Source of the DNA: Devosia sp. LC5
Lineage (GTDB): Bacteria > Pseudomonadota > Alphaproteobacteria > Rhizobiales > Devosiaceae
DNA length: 64,000 nt
NCBI RefSeq assembly: GCF_000735585.1
Contig: NZ_JNNO01000017.1
Coordinates: 1 to 64,000 of the forward strand
Direction: 5' to 3'
The translations under genes and the position numbers were made by a program. This document shows positions 52,763 through 61,971 of this stretch, piece after piece (positions within the stretch are counted from its first letter, which is position 1; the number at the start of each line of letters is the position of its first letter). Below the pieces are notes generated by a model that did no database searches, had not been told where the DNA came from, and was given only the letters and a program-made list of their open reading frames with translations.

Positions 52763-54127
52763 TCAGCTCCAGGTGCGGTCCCAGGAATATTCGTGATCCC
52801 AGTGATCCGTCGGCTGCCAGATGCCTTTGACACCCTCCTGCAGGTGGCCGGCGATAACCTCGTCGACGACATCATCGATCCCCAGGCCCGGTTTGTCGGG
52901 CACGGTGATGAAGCCGTTCTTGACCAGCGGCTTGGGGAGGCCCGTGACGATATCGTCCCACCAGTCCACCTCCACGCTGTGATATTCGAGCGCCATGAAG
53001 TTTTCAGTCGCGATGGCGACATGGGCGGCGGCCATCGCCGCGATCGGGCTTTCCGCCATATGGATGGCCATGGCGATGCCATGATCCTGGGCGGCATCGC
53101 CGATTTTCTTGGTTTCGAGAATACCGCCCGACGTCAGCAGGTCCGGGTGAATAACCGAGATGCCCGATTTGAGCAGCGGCTCGAAGCCTTCCTTGAGGTA
53201 GATGTCTTCGCCCGTGCAGATCGGCACGGTGGTGGCCTCCTGGAGCTGGCGGTATTGGTCGGCATATTGCCAGGGGATCACGTCCTCCAGCCATGCCGGC
53301 ACATATTTCTCGATCCGCCGCGCCAGGCGGATGCCGTTCTGCAGCGAGATGTGGCCGACATGGTCGATAGCCAGCGGAATATCGTAGCCGATGACTTGGC
53401 GGACCTCGGCAATATATTGCTCGAGCAGGTCGATCCCCTTGTCGGTGAAATGCAGACCCGTGAAGGGATGGCGGACATTGTGCGTGTCATAGACGGCGTT
53501 GCGGGCGCGCCGGTCTTCCATGGTCTTGGCCCGGCCACGGCTGGGACGAATCCGGTAGCCCTCAAGCGTGCCGGCCGGCGAAACGACGGCGCCTGGCACG
53601 TCAGCGATCTGCATCAGGCCCAGATCCATCTTGAGGAAAGTGAACCCCAGATCCATGCGCTGCTTGAGCCGTTTTCCGGTTTCGGTGCCGCTGGGCTTGT
53701 CCGCGTCCGTATCGCAATAGACCCGCACCTTGTCGCGGAACTTGCCGCCCAGCATCTGGTAGACCGGCACGCCATAGGCCTTGCCGGCGAGGTCCCAGAG
53801 CGCAATTTCCACCGCCGAGACGCCCCCGCCCTGCCGTCCATGGCCGCCAAATTGCTTGATGCGGCGGAACAGGCGGTCGACATCGCAGGGATTTTCGCCC
53901 AGCAGCCGGCTTTTGAGCATCAGCGCATAGGTGGCGCTGGCGCCGTCGCGCACTTCGCCCAGGCCGACAATGCCCTGGTTGGTATAGATCTTGATCAGCG
54001 CCGAGGTGAATGGCGCGCCGACAATTTCGGCGACGCGCAGATCGGTAATGCGTAAATCGCTTGGCCGCGAACTGGTGCGGACATTGTTCTCAATACTATC
54101 GGCGGCCTCCAAAGTGGTCGTCATCAA
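52763..54127 (-). CDS. Enolase-superfamily enzyme (MR/MLE), dehydratase/racemase 2
   Basis: 454 residues, longer than most of the superfamily. Metal ligands D in [12 protein letters not shown] near residue 260, E in AWLEDVIPW near 289, E in [11 protein letters not shown] near 315; catalytic H in AIHMAESP near 365; the second-strand motif reads LKMDLG where family members often have KxK. An N-terminal 25-residue tail precedes the capping domain. A 40-residue insertion ([24 protein letters not shown]..., residues about 187-215) is unusual and could cover the active site. Start at ATG 54127 or 54124. Leftward, next to the GntR gene. Confidence 0.85.
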   Translation of the reverse strand: MMTTTLEAADSIENNVRTSSRPSDLRITDLRVAEIVGAPFTSALIKIYTNQGIVGLGEVRDGASATYALMLKSRLLGENPCDVDRLFRRIKQFGGHGRQGGGVSAVEIALWDLAGKAYGVPVYQMLGGKFRDKVRVYCDTDADKPSGTETGKRLKQRMDLGFTFLKMDLGLMQIADVPGAVVSPAGTLEGYRIRPSRGRAKTMEDRRARNAVYDTHNVRHPFTGLHFTDKGIDLLEQYIAEVRQVIGYDIPLAIDHVGHISLQNGIRLARRIEKYVPAWLEDVIPWQYADQYRQLQEATTVPICTGEDIYLKEGFEPLLKSGISVIHPDLLTSGGILETKKIGDAAQDHGIAMAIHMAESPIAAMAAAHVAIATENFMALEYHSVEVDWWDDIVTGLPKPLVKNGFITVPDKPGLGIDDVVDEVIAGHLQEGVKGIWQPTDHWDHEYSWDRTWS

Positions 54128-54153
54128 TTCCCCTCCTCAGAAAAATTTGATTT

Positions 54154-54849
54154 TTATGTCAGCGGCTTGCGGGCTCCTGTGGCGCGGGCAAGGCGCATAT
54201 GCTCGATAATGTGCCGGCCCGACCCCTCGACATGGGCGGCAATGACGGCGGCGGCCCGATCGGCATCCTGGGCGCGGATGGCCTCGATCAGTTCGTGATG
54301 CTCGCGCAGCACAGCGGCGCGGCGGCTGAGCGAGGTGGGAAAGCGCCGGCTGATGGCACGCAGCACTTCGCGATGGCGCCACCAAAGGTCCGCAGCATGG
54401 CGATTATAGTGCCGGTCATAGATGACCTCGTGGAACCGGGTATCGAGCTGGCCATGCCGATTGGGGTCGGAAAAATTGAGTGCCTCGATCTCGGCCTGGA
54501 TCTCCAGCAGCTGGGCGATATCGGCCTCGGTGGCGATGCCGACGAACCAGCGGGTCAGCGCCGGCTCGATCAGCGCGGCGATTTCGATGATGTCGCGCAC
54601 GAAATTCTCGTCGATCGGGCGGACCCTCGCCCCGCGATGGGGCTCCATGATGACGAAATCCTCGCCGCGCAATTGCTGCAGCGCCTCGCGAATGGGGTTG
54701 GTCGAGGTGCCATAGCGCTTGGCCAGATCGGCGATCTTGAGGCGCTCATTGGGCCCGATCTTGCCCGAAATGATATCTTCCCGGATCAGCTCGTAGATCG
54801 AAGCTGGCACGGGTTCGACGTCAATCGTGGCGGCGGGCTGCTTATCCAT
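54154..54849 (-). CDS. GntR family regulator, FCD type
   Basis: 231 residues. N-terminal winged helix with LKIADLAKRYGTSTNPIREALQQL near residues 38-60 (visible as TSTNPIREALQQL); alpha-helical FCD effector domain after residue 95 with DTRFHEVIYDRHYN, which carries the metal-binding pattern D-x3-H, and HHELIEAIRAQDAD. Such regulators sense sugar acids or other carboxylates. Divergent from the ABC importer, convergent to nothing; the 25-base inverted repeat at 54912-54936 is a candidate operator. Confidence 0.9.
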   Translation of the reverse strand: MDKQPAATIDVEPVPASIYELIREDIISGKIGPNERLKIADLAKRYGTSTNPIREALQQLRGEDFVIMEPHRGARVRPIDENFVRDIIEIAALIEPALTRWFVGIATEADIAQLLEIQAEIEALNFSDPNRHGQLDTRFHEVIYDRHYNRHAADLWWRHREVLRAISRRFPTSLSRRAAVLREHHELIEAIRAQDADRAAAVIAAHVEGSGRHIIEHMRLARATGARKPLT

Positions 54850-55129
54850 GATTGCCTTGTTTATGGGCAGTCAGCATACAAGCCAAGGGGTTTTGCACAT
54901 TAAAACCCAAAAATAATGTATGATCCAAACATTATTGACAGACAAGTTGCAGTCTGGAACTGTCCAGCCTGGGAGACATGGCAAAAGCCGGCCCCATGGC
55001 GCTGAAGGCCGGAGCAAGCAGGCCCTTCGCACCAGTTCTGACTACGAGGAGGCGCAGCTGACGCTGCGAGGAAGCCCAGGTTCGGCCGAGGGGGCTGGAC
55101 GGTCTTCCGACGATGAGGAGGACTTTTTG
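54850..55129. other. Divergent region between GntR and the sugar-acid ABC importer
   Basis: 280 bases. Contains the inverted repeat at 54912-54936 and the GAGGAG RBS of the binding-protein gene near 55115-55120. The open frame starting at 54920 continues into the binding protein but has a polar, low-complexity prefix and is not taken as coding. Confidence 0.55.
54912..54936. promoter_or_regulatory. Candidate GntR operator
   Basis: AATAATGT - 9 bases - ACATTATT, a perfect inverted repeat with 8-base arms, 63 bases from the GntR start codon and about 195 upstream of the importer ATG, in the AT-rich part of the gap. Confidence 0.5.
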
Positions 55130-56629
55130 ATGACGAATTCGCAAGGCCGCACCATGCGGTCTGGCTCGCCCGGTCGTCGGCTTCTGCTTGGCTATGCCAT
55201 GGCGGCGCTGACCACCGCGTCGCTGATGTCGAGCACCGTTTATGCGCAGAGCGTCGATCTCAGCCAATGGTCACCCGAATATATCCGCTCCATCGCGGGC
55301 ACGGAAACCTTCGACACTGCCGGCCATTGCGCCAGCGTCGTACCGCTCGATTACACCGGCCGCCTGACCTATTGGTGGACCGGCCCGACCGAGGCTTCGC
55401 CCCGGATCGAACACGAGATCAACGACGCATTCTGGGCGGCCTGGGCCGAGACCTATCCCAATATCGAGACTGACGCGCAGAATATCGACTATAACCAATT
55501 GCTGGACCGGCTGCGCACTACCCTGCTCGGCAATGCCGGGCCGATGGCGATCCGGCTGCAGATTCTGGGCGGGGTGGAATTCGCCTCCAAGGGCTATTTC
55601 CAGGAGCTCAAGCCCGAGGATATCGGCTACCCCACCGCAGATTTCTGGCCGGGCGCCATGAAATCGGTGACCTGGGACGGCGCTGTCTATGGCGTGCCCA
55701 CCAACAACGAAACCATGGCCCTGATCTGGAACGCCGATATCTTCGAGCGGGCAGGTCTCGATCCGGAATCCCCGCCCGCAACCTGGGATGACGTTGTCAC
55801 CTATTCCAAGAAAATCCACGACGAACTCGGCATTTCCGGCTATGGCCTGGTGGCTCGCCAGAATGCCGGCAACACGCCATTCCGCTTCATGCCCCAGCTC
55901 TGGGCTTTTGGCGGCGGCGCACTGGACGAAGCCGAAGCCACCCCTGCCTATGCCGAATCCTATCTCGACAATGAGGGGGCGGTAGCCGCGTTGCAGGCGG
56001 CCTATGACATGTATGTCCGCGACAAATCTGTGCCGACATCAGCCCTGACCAATACGCAGAACGAGAACCAGGCTCCGTTCATCGCCGGCCAATTGGCCAT
56101 GATGATCGCCCACCCCTCCGAATACGCCAAGATGGTGGATCTGGCGGGGCTGGCGACCGGCGCGGACAAGGAGATTGCCGACACGGTGGTCGAGAACATG
56201 CGCTATGGGCTGATCCCCGAGGGCCCGGCACGGCGTGCCGTGGTGTTCGGCGGCTCGAACATGCATTTCATCAACCCCGAATATGTCGAGGGCGGCTTCG
56301 ATGAGATGGCGGCCAAGGCCTTTGCCTGCTTCTGGAACAGCCCGGAATGGTCGACCAAGCTGGCCTGGACCGGTTCCAATCCCGGCAACCTGGCCGGTTT
56401 CAAGACCGAGTGGATGAAGGAACGCCTGGACAGCATCAAGTTCCTTGACGTGACGACCTCCATGCTGCCCAGCGGCATCCCCTTCCCGGTCATTCCTGAA
56501 GCGACCGAGATCATGAACATCATCGTTCCCGACATGCTGCAAAACGCACTGACCGAACGCATGACGGTCGAGGAGGCGGCGGCCGACGCGGCGGCCAAGG
56601 TAGAATCCCTGCTCGGCGGTGGTCTCTAG
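55130..56629 (+). CDS. Sugar-acid ABC importer periplasmic binding protein
   Basis: 499 residues with a signal peptide (GRRLLLGYAMAALTTASLM.., VYA-QS cleavage near residue 40). Mature part: family 1 binding protein of unusually large size, with PLDYTGRLTYWWTGPTEASP near residues 70-90 and NIDYNQLLDRLRTTLLGNAG. It may bind a sugar acid or uronate-type oligomer in view of the neighbours. ATG 55130, after GAGGAG. Confidence 0.9.
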   Translation: MTNSQGRTMRSGSPGRRLLLGYAMAALTTASLMSSTVYAQSVDLSQWSPEYIRSIAGTETFDTAGHCASVVPLDYTGRLTYWWTGPTEASPRIEHEINDAFWAAWAETYPNIETDAQNIDYNQLLDRLRTTLLGNAGPMAIRLQILGGVEFASKGYFQELKPEDIGYPTADFWPGAMKSVTWDGAVYGVPTNNETMALIWNADIFERAGLDPESPPATWDDVVTYSKKIHDELGISGYGLVARQNAGNTPFRFMPQLWAFGGGALDEAEATPAYAESYLDNEGAVAALQAAYDMYVRDKSVPTSALTNTQNENQAPFIAGQLAMMIAHPSEYAKMVDLAGLATGADKEIADTVVENMRYGLIPEGPARRAVVFGGSNMHFINPEYVEGGFDEMAAKAFACFWNSPEWSTKLAWTGSNPGNLAGFKTEWMKERLDSIKFLDVTTSMLPSGIPFPVIPEATEIMNIIVPDMLQNALTERMTVEEAAADAAAKVESLLGGGL

Positions 56630-56698
56630 CCCTTCAAGCTCAAGCCGGCGGCACCCGCTGCCGCCGGTACCTTGCCTTCACACGAAAGGACGAGCCCT

Positions 56699-57664
56699 GT
56701 GAGCATCGCGACGGGACGGGCCACGGCCCCATTGGCCGCCGGCACCACGCGCAAGCGCGCCGGAATCCTCAGCCGTATCATCGCCCATCGGACCGATTAT
56801 CTCTATGTCCTGCCGGCACTGATCGTCATGCTGGTGGTGATCGCCTTCCCCATCTACTACACGATCGAACTCAGTTTCTTCCGCACCCCGCCCAATCTGC
56901 AGATGCGGGACAAGATCTGGACCGGGCTCAGCAATTATTCGACGGTTCTCAATTCCTCGGTATTCCACGAGGTAACGATCCAGACCATCATCTGGACCAT
57001 CGCTTCGACCGTCTTCGCTTTCCTGCTGGGGCTGGGGGCGGCGCTGGCGCTGCATCGCGAATTTGCCGGCCGCGGCCTGCTGCGCGCCCTGCTGCTGATC
57101 CCCTATGTAATCAGCGCGGTGGCCGCATCCTATGTGTGGAAATGGCTCTATCATTCCGATTTCGGGGTTATCGGCGCGATCTCGGTGGCGCTGGGCATTA
57201 CCGACGAGCCGATCAATTTCCTCGATAACCGTCAGACCGTGCTGGCGTCGCTGATCGTGGTCAATATCTGGAAGGAATTCTCCTTCGCCATGGTCATGTT
57301 GATGGCAGGCCTGCAGACCGTGCCGGATCAGTTGCACCGCGCCGCGCAGGTCGATGGCGCCAATACCTGGGACCGCTTCTGGCATGTGACCGTCCCGCAT
57401 CTCAAGGGCGTGTCGATGGTTACCATCCTGTTGCTGATGGTTGCCAATTTCAATTCCTTCATCATCCCCTTCGTGATGACCGGCGGCGGCCCCGCCGACG
57501 CCTCCCATATCTGGATCACCCATATCTACCAGCTCGCCTTCGGGCGCCAGCAATGGGGCGTGGCCTCGGCCTATGCGGTGATCCTGTTCATCGTGATGAT
57601 GACCTTTGGCTATTTCTACGTGAAGGCGCTGACGCGCGGTGACGAAACCCGGGCAGGAGATTGA
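56699..57664 (+). CDS. Sugar-acid ABC importer permease, MalF type
   Basis: 321 residues with six transmembrane helices; TM1 is YVLPALIVMLVVIAFPIYY. EAA loop RAAQVDGANTWDRFWHVTVP near residue 225. GTG 56699 with AAGGACGAG upstream is preferred to a TTG nine codons earlier. Confidence 0.9.
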   Translation: MSIATGRATAPLAAGTTRKRAGILSRIIAHRTDYLYVLPALIVMLVVIAFPIYYTIELSFFRTPPNLQMRDKIWTGLSNYSTVLNSSVFHEVTIQTIIWTIASTVFAFLLGLGAALALHREFAGRGLLRALLLIPYVISAVAASYVWKWLYHSDFGVIGAISVALGITDEPINFLDNRQTVLASLIVVNIWKEFSFAMVMLMAGLQTVPDQLHRAAQVDGANTWDRFWHVTVPHLKGVSMVTILLLMVANFNSFIIPFVMTGGGPADASHIWITHIYQLAFGRQQWGVASAYAVILFIVMMTFGYFYVKALTRGDETRAGD

Positions 57665-57667
57665 GCC

Positions 57668-58552
57668 ATGGCCGTGATTTCCGAAACCGCCATCCGCCCT
57701 GTGGTCAGGAAGCCCATCGATTGGTGGCGCTGGGCCGGGCGGGCTTTTCTCACCTTCCTGCTGCTGTTCACCGTCCTGCCCATGGCCTGGATGGTGCTGA
57801 CGTCGGTCAAGTCGCAATTCGCGGCCATGCAATATCCGCCGCAATGGTGGCCGGCCGAGCCGACCCTGAACAATTATTTCAAGCTGCTCGACCCCAATAG
57901 CCGGGTGGGTCAGGATTTCCTGCGCTACTTCTGGAATAGCTTCTACGTATCTCTGGTGACTACCATTCTGGGAGTCGTGGTGGCGGTGCCGGCGGCCTAT
58001 GCCTTCTCGCGGTTCCGCTTTCCGGGCCGCAATTTCATGTTCTTCGCCGTGCTGGTTCGGAACATGTTTCCCGCGGTGGTCTTCCTGATGCCGCTGTTCC
58101 TGCTGATGCGCTGGATGGGCCTGGTCAATACCCACGGCTCGCTGATCCTGACCTATCTCACTTTCGGGTTGCCGCTCTCGATCTGGCTGCTCAAGGGCTT
58201 TTACGACAATATTCCGATCCAGCTCGAACAGGCCGCGCGGATCGATGGCGCCACCCGGTTCCAGGCATTCCTGTTGATCGTCATGCCGCTGTCGACACCG
58301 GGCATTATCGCCACCTCGATCTTCTCGTTCATCGGCGCCTGGAACGAATATGTCTATGCCTACACGTTCCTGTCCCGCGACAGCCAGATGACCCTGCCGG
58401 TGGGTATCCAGCGCTTCTTCACCGAATTTGCCACCGACTGGCCGGGGCTGATGGCGGCAACGTTCATGATGAGCGTGCCGGTCGTCGTTCTGTTCCTGGT
58501 GCTTCAGAAATACTTCGTGCGTGCCCTCACCGAAGGCGCCGTCAAACACTAG
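57668..58552 (+). CDS. Sugar-acid ABC importer permease, MalG type
   Basis: 294 residues, six transmembrane helices. EAA loop LEQAARIDGATRFQAFLLIVMPLS near residue 190 (visible as EQAARIDGATRF). Follows the first permease by 3 bases and precedes the ATPase by 10. Confidence 0.93.
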   Translation: MAVISETAIRPVVRKPIDWWRWAGRAFLTFLLLFTVLPMAWMVLTSVKSQFAAMQYPPQWWPAEPTLNNYFKLLDPNSRVGQDFLRYFWNSFYVSLVTTILGVVVAVPAAYAFSRFRFPGRNFMFFAVLVRNMFPAVVFLMPLFLLMRWMGLVNTHGSLILTYLTFGLPLSIWLLKGFYDNIPIQLEQAARIDGATRFQAFLLIVMPLSTPGIIATSIFSFIGAWNEYVYAYTFLSRDSQMTLPVGIQRFFTEFATDWPGLMAATFMMSVPVVVLFLVLQKYFVRALTEGAVKH

Positions 58553-58562
58553 GAGAACGCGG

Positions 58563-59663
58563 ATGGCCGAGGTGGTCCTCAAGGATGTCGTGAAGAATTA
58601 CGGCAATGTCTACGCCGTCAACAATGTGTCGTTCACCGTGGAGCATGGCGAGTTCGTCGCCTTGGTGGGCCCCTCGGGCTGCGGCAAGACGACGACGCTG
58701 AACCTGATTGCCGGGCTGATTCCCATGTCGGGCGGCGACATCGCCATTGGCGACCGTATCGTCAATGACCTCGATCCCAAGGATCGCGACATTGCCATGG
58801 TGTTCCAGAATTACGCGCTCTACCCCAATAAAAGCGTGTTCAAGAACCTGGCTTTCCCGCTGCAGATGCGCAAGCTCCCCAAGGAGGAGATCGCCCGCAA
58901 GGTGAACGATGCGGCCAAGCTGCTCGACATCACCCACCTGCTCGACCGCAAGCCGCGCGAGCTGTCCGGCGGCCAGCAGCAGCGCGTCGCCCTGGGCCGG
59001 GCGCTGGTGCGCGATCCTGCCGTGTTCCTGATGGATGAGCCGCTCTCCAACCTCGACGCCAAGCTGCGCGTGCAGATGCGCAGCGAGATCAAGCGCTTCC
59101 ACCACAACCTCAATGCCACCGTGGTCTACGTCACCCATGACCAGCTCGAAGCCGTGACCATGGCCGACAAGATGGCGGTGATGAATGGCGGCCTGCTGCA
59201 GCAATATGACTCCCCGGCCAATGTGTTTGCCCACCCGGTCAACACTTTCGTTGCCAGCTTTGTCGGCAGCCCGGCCATGAGCCTGATCCCGCTCGATGTG
59301 GCCACCCAAGGCACAGAAACCTCACTACGCAGCCCCGAAGAGGGCTGGGAACTGCCGCTGTCGCCGATGAATGCCCGCAAGGCCAATGCCTCGAGCAATG
59401 GCAAGGTGGTACTCGGCGCGCGGCATTCGACGCTCAAATTGCACCGGCAGGCCGTTCCCGGCGCCGTGCCGGGCAAGGTCTATACGGTGGAGCCCACCGG
59501 CGACGTCACCTTCGCCCAGGTCTTCATCAGCGGCGCGGTGGTCAATATCAGCCTCGACCCATCCGTCGTCATCGCCCCCGACGAAAAGGTGTGGGTCGAA
59601 TTCGACCAGGAGCGCATGCACCTGTTCGATGGGCAAACCACCATGGCGCTGCAGGCCGCCTGA
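58563..59663 (+). CDS. Sugar-acid ABC importer ATP-binding protein, UgpC type
   Basis: 366 residues. Walker A GPSGCGKTT near residue 37, [13 protein letters not shown], signature LSGGQQQRVALGRAL, Walker B VFLMDEPLSNLD, THDQLEAVTMAD, then TOBE domain. ATG 58563 after AGGAG. Last gene of the importer; a palindromic repeat then separates it from the dehydratase gene. Confidence 0.94.
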   Translation: MAEVVLKDVVKNYGNVYAVNNVSFTVEHGEFVALVGPSGCGKTTTLNLIAGLIPMSGGDIAIGDRIVNDLDPKDRDIAMVFQNYALYPNKSVFKNLAFPLQMRKLPKEEIARKVNDAAKLLDITHLLDRKPRELSGGQQQRVALGRALVRDPAVFLMDEPLSNLDAKLRVQMRSEIKRFHHNLNATVVYVTHDQLEAVTMADKMAVMNGGLLQQYDSPANVFAHPVNTFVASFVGSPAMSLIPLDVATQGTETSLRSPEEGWELPLSPMNARKANASSNGKVVLGARHSTLKLHRQAVPGAVPGKVYTVEPTGDVTFAQVFISGAVVNISLDPSVVIAPDEKVWVEFDQERMHLFDGQTTMALQAA

Positions 59664-59684
59664 GATGAGTTTCGTGATGAGCGA

Positions 59685-59810
59685 AAGGCCCCCTCACCCG
59701 CCGCTGCGCGGCGACCTCTCCCCCAGAGGGGGAGGTGAAGAAAGCAGCGAACCCTTCTCACCTCTCCCTGGGGGGAGAGGTCGGCCCGAAGGGCCGGGTG
59801 AGGGGGCCTT
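59685..59810. repeat. Palindromic repeat between importer and dehydratase genes
   Basis: Outer inverted arms (AAGGCCCCCTCACCCG at the left, CGGGTGAGGGGGCCTT at the right) with inner CCTCTCCCCCAG / CTGGGGGGAGAGG. Same family as the phnK-phnL element. It could trim the transcript while the dehydratase gene is read through. Confidence 0.8.
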
Positions 59811-59831
59811 CCAGATTCGCGAGTATCATCG

Positions 59832-60986
59832 ATGAAAATCACGACTATCACCCCCTACCCGACCTGGGTGGGCATTCGAAACCAGCTCATCGTCAAGGTG
59901 GAGACCGACGAAGGCATTTATGGCTGGGGCGAAAGCGGCCTCAGCGGGCGCGAAAAGGCGGTGGTGGGCGCCATCGAGCATTATCGCGAATTCCTCATCG
60001 GCCGCGATCCGATGGCCATTGGTGCGCTGTGGCAGGAAATGTATCGCAGCCAGTATTTCGAGGGCGGCCGCGTGCTGACCGCCGCGATTTCGGCCATCGA
60101 CATCGCCCTGCATGACATCAAGGGCAAGGCGCTGGGCGTGCCGGTCTATCAATTGCTGGGCGGCAAGCAGCGCAACCACATTCCCACCTTCGCCACCACC
60201 AAGGGACCGTGCGGCCCCGAAATGATCGAGCAGGCCCAGGAGCTGATGGCGCTGGGCTGGAACGCCCTCCGCCTGTTCCCGGCCGAACACGGCAGCAAGA
60301 ATATCTACGAACCGCGCCAATCCATCGCCGAAACCGCCAAATGGTGCATCAAGGCGCGCGAGGCGCTGGGCGACGCCGTCGTGCTGGGCGTCGATTATCA
60401 CCACCGCCTGTCGGTGGCGGAGGCGGCCAGCTATTGCCAGAAAATGCCCTCCGGCACGCTGGATTTCCTCGAAGAACCGATCCGCGACGAGACGCCGGAA
60501 GCCTACGAGGCGTTGCGGAAAATGACCGATGTGCCCTTCGCCATTGGCGAGGAATTCGCCAGCAAGTGGCAGTTCCTGCCTTACATCGAGCGCGACATCC
60601 ACCAGTTCAACCGGATCGACATCTGCAATGTCGGCGGGCTGACCGAGGCGATGAAAGTCGCCGGCTGGAGCGAAGCCCACTATGTCGACATGATGCCGCA
60701 CAATCCCCTTGGCCCGATCTGCACGGCAGCGACCATCCATTTTTCAGCGGCCGTCGCCAATTTCGCCTGGCTCGAAACGCGGGCCTCCCCCGGCGAGCTT
60801 TACCACGGCTTCGACGACGCCGGCATTTTCACCAGCCAGCCCCGCCTCAATGGCGCAGTCTACGACGTCACCGACGCGCCTGGCCTGGGCGTCGAGGTCG
60901 ATGAGGAGCTGGTCAAAAAACAGAGCTTCAAATTCTGGGAAGCGCCGCATCTGCGGCGCACCGACGGATCAGTCACCAATTGGTAG
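59832..60986 (+). CDS. Galactonate dehydratase-like enolase-superfamily enzyme 3
   Basis: 384 residues; the closest fit is the D-galactonate dehydratase (DgoD) group. Visible residues: D and H in GVDYHHRL near residue 187-192, E in FLEEPIRDE near 213, E in AIGEEFASKW near 241, and H in MMPHNPLGPI near 288, the exact DgoD set. It should dehydrate an aldonate to a 2-keto-3-deoxy sugar acid. A 4-base-perfect ATG and no other start. The RraA-like aldolase is next. Confidence 0.9.
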   Translation: MKITTITPYPTWVGIRNQLIVKVETDEGIYGWGESGLSGREKAVVGAIEHYREFLIGRDPMAIGALWQEMYRSQYFEGGRVLTAAISAIDIALHDIKGKALGVPVYQLLGGKQRNHIPTFATTKGPCGPEMIEQAQELMALGWNALRLFPAEHGSKNIYEPRQSIAETAKWCIKAREALGDAVVLGVDYHHRLSVAEAASYCQKMPSGTLDFLEEPIRDETPEAYEALRKMTDVPFAIGEEFASKWQFLPYIERDIHQFNRIDICNVGGLTEAMKVAGWSEAHYVDMMPHNPLGPICTAATIHFSAAVANFAWLETRASPGELYHGFDDAGIFTSQPRLNGAVYDVTDAPGLGVEVDEELVKKQSFKFWEAPHLRRTDGSVTNW

Positions 60987-61035
60987 GTGAGCGCCCCGAT
61001 CTGCCGCCGATCCATCGATCTAACGGCTCTATCGT

Positions 61036-61092
61036 CCCCTCGCCCCTCATCCGGCGCTACGCGCCGACCTCTCCCCTGAGGGCGAGGTGAGG
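61036..61092. repeat. Palindromic element between dehydratase and RraA-like genes
   Basis: CCCCTCGCCCCTCATCCGGC.. with GCGCTACGCGC hairpin and CCTCTCCCCTGAGGGCGAGG. A half element of the family at 59685. Confidence 0.65.
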
Positions 61093-61158
61093 ATCGCGGC
61101 TCGCCAAACATGGTTCAAAGCTGACTATCAATTGCCCTAAAGGGAAAAGGAGATTTTC

Positions 61159-61905
61159 ATGACTCACACGCCCGGAATTACCCGCCCATCCAAGGACATT
61201 ATCGCGGCGCTGCAGCATATCGGCTCGGCCACGGTGGCCGGCACGCTGGGTCATATGGGCATTCGCAATCCGCATATTCAGGGACCGGTGAGCTGGAACA
61301 AGGGCAAGTCCATTGTCGGTCCGGCGCTGACCCTGCAATTCATGCCCAAGCGCGAAGACCTTTACGGCGACGGCGAATATGCCGACCCTGAAAAGCAACT
61401 GCACCGCCATGTGCTCTATCACGTGGAGGAGGGTGACATCGTCGTGGTGGACGCGCGCGGCGACATGACGGCCGGCGTGTTCGGCGACATGATGAGCACC
61501 TATTTCAAGGGCCGCGGCGGCGCCGGCATGATCATCGACGGCTGCCTGCGCGACTACCCAAATCTCAAAAAACTCGATCTGCCGCTTTGGGTGCGCGGCT
61601 GGACACCCAATTTTCATACCCAGACCGGGTTGATGCCCTTTGCCGTCAACGTGCCGATTGCCTGTGGCGGGGTGACCGTCATTCCCGGCGATATCATCGT
61701 GGCCGATGACGATGGCGCAGTGGTGCTGCCGGTGGCGCTCGCCGCCGACGTCATCGCCAAATCGGCCGAGCATCACGAATGGGAAGATTTCTCCCGCATG
61801 AAGCTGATGGAGGGTGCGCCGCTACAGCGCTATTACCCGCTCCATGCCGATGCGCGCGAGGAATACGAGGCCTGGCGCCAGCTCAATCCGGTCAAGCATT
61901 CCTGA
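61159..61905 (+). CDS. RraA-like (HMG aldolase family) protein
   Basis: 248 residues, RraA/HMG-aldolase fold. The D-x20-R-D pattern of metal-dependent aldolases is present (GDMMSTYFKG ... DGCLRD, about residues 113-136), and VVVDARGDMTAGVFGDMM is typical. Such proteins cleave 4-hydroxy-2-oxo acids to pyruvate or oxaloacetate; here the substrate could be the 2-keto-3-deoxy acid from the dehydratase. Longer C-terminus than RraA of E. coli (161 residues), so it is not the RNase E regulator. RBS AAAGGAG at about 61146. Confidence 0.88.
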   Translation: MTHTPGITRPSKDIIAALQHIGSATVAGTLGHMGIRNPHIQGPVSWNKGKSIVGPALTLQFMPKREDLYGDGEYADPEKQLHRHVLYHVEEGDIVVVDARGDMTAGVFGDMMSTYFKGRGGAGMIIDGCLRDYPNLKKLDLPLWVRGWTPNFHTQTGLMPFAVNVPIACGGVTVIPGDIIVADDDGAVVLPVALAADVIAKSAEHHEWEDFSRMKLMEGAPLQRYYPLHADAREEYEAWRQLNPVKHS

Positions 61906-61971
61906 CCAGCCCGCCCTTCCCGAAGGGTCATGATCCGCGCTACAAGCCCCCGCACTTGCGAAGGTCTTGTC

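Noticed and set aside
54920-55129. Coding extension of the binding protein
   Set aside because: Polar low-complexity sequence before a normal signal peptide start at 55130 with a strong RBS.
56678-58582. 634-residue minus-strand open frame opposite the permeases
   Set aside because: Antisense of transmembrane genes; histidine- and charge-rich pattern typical of complement of hydrophobic codons.
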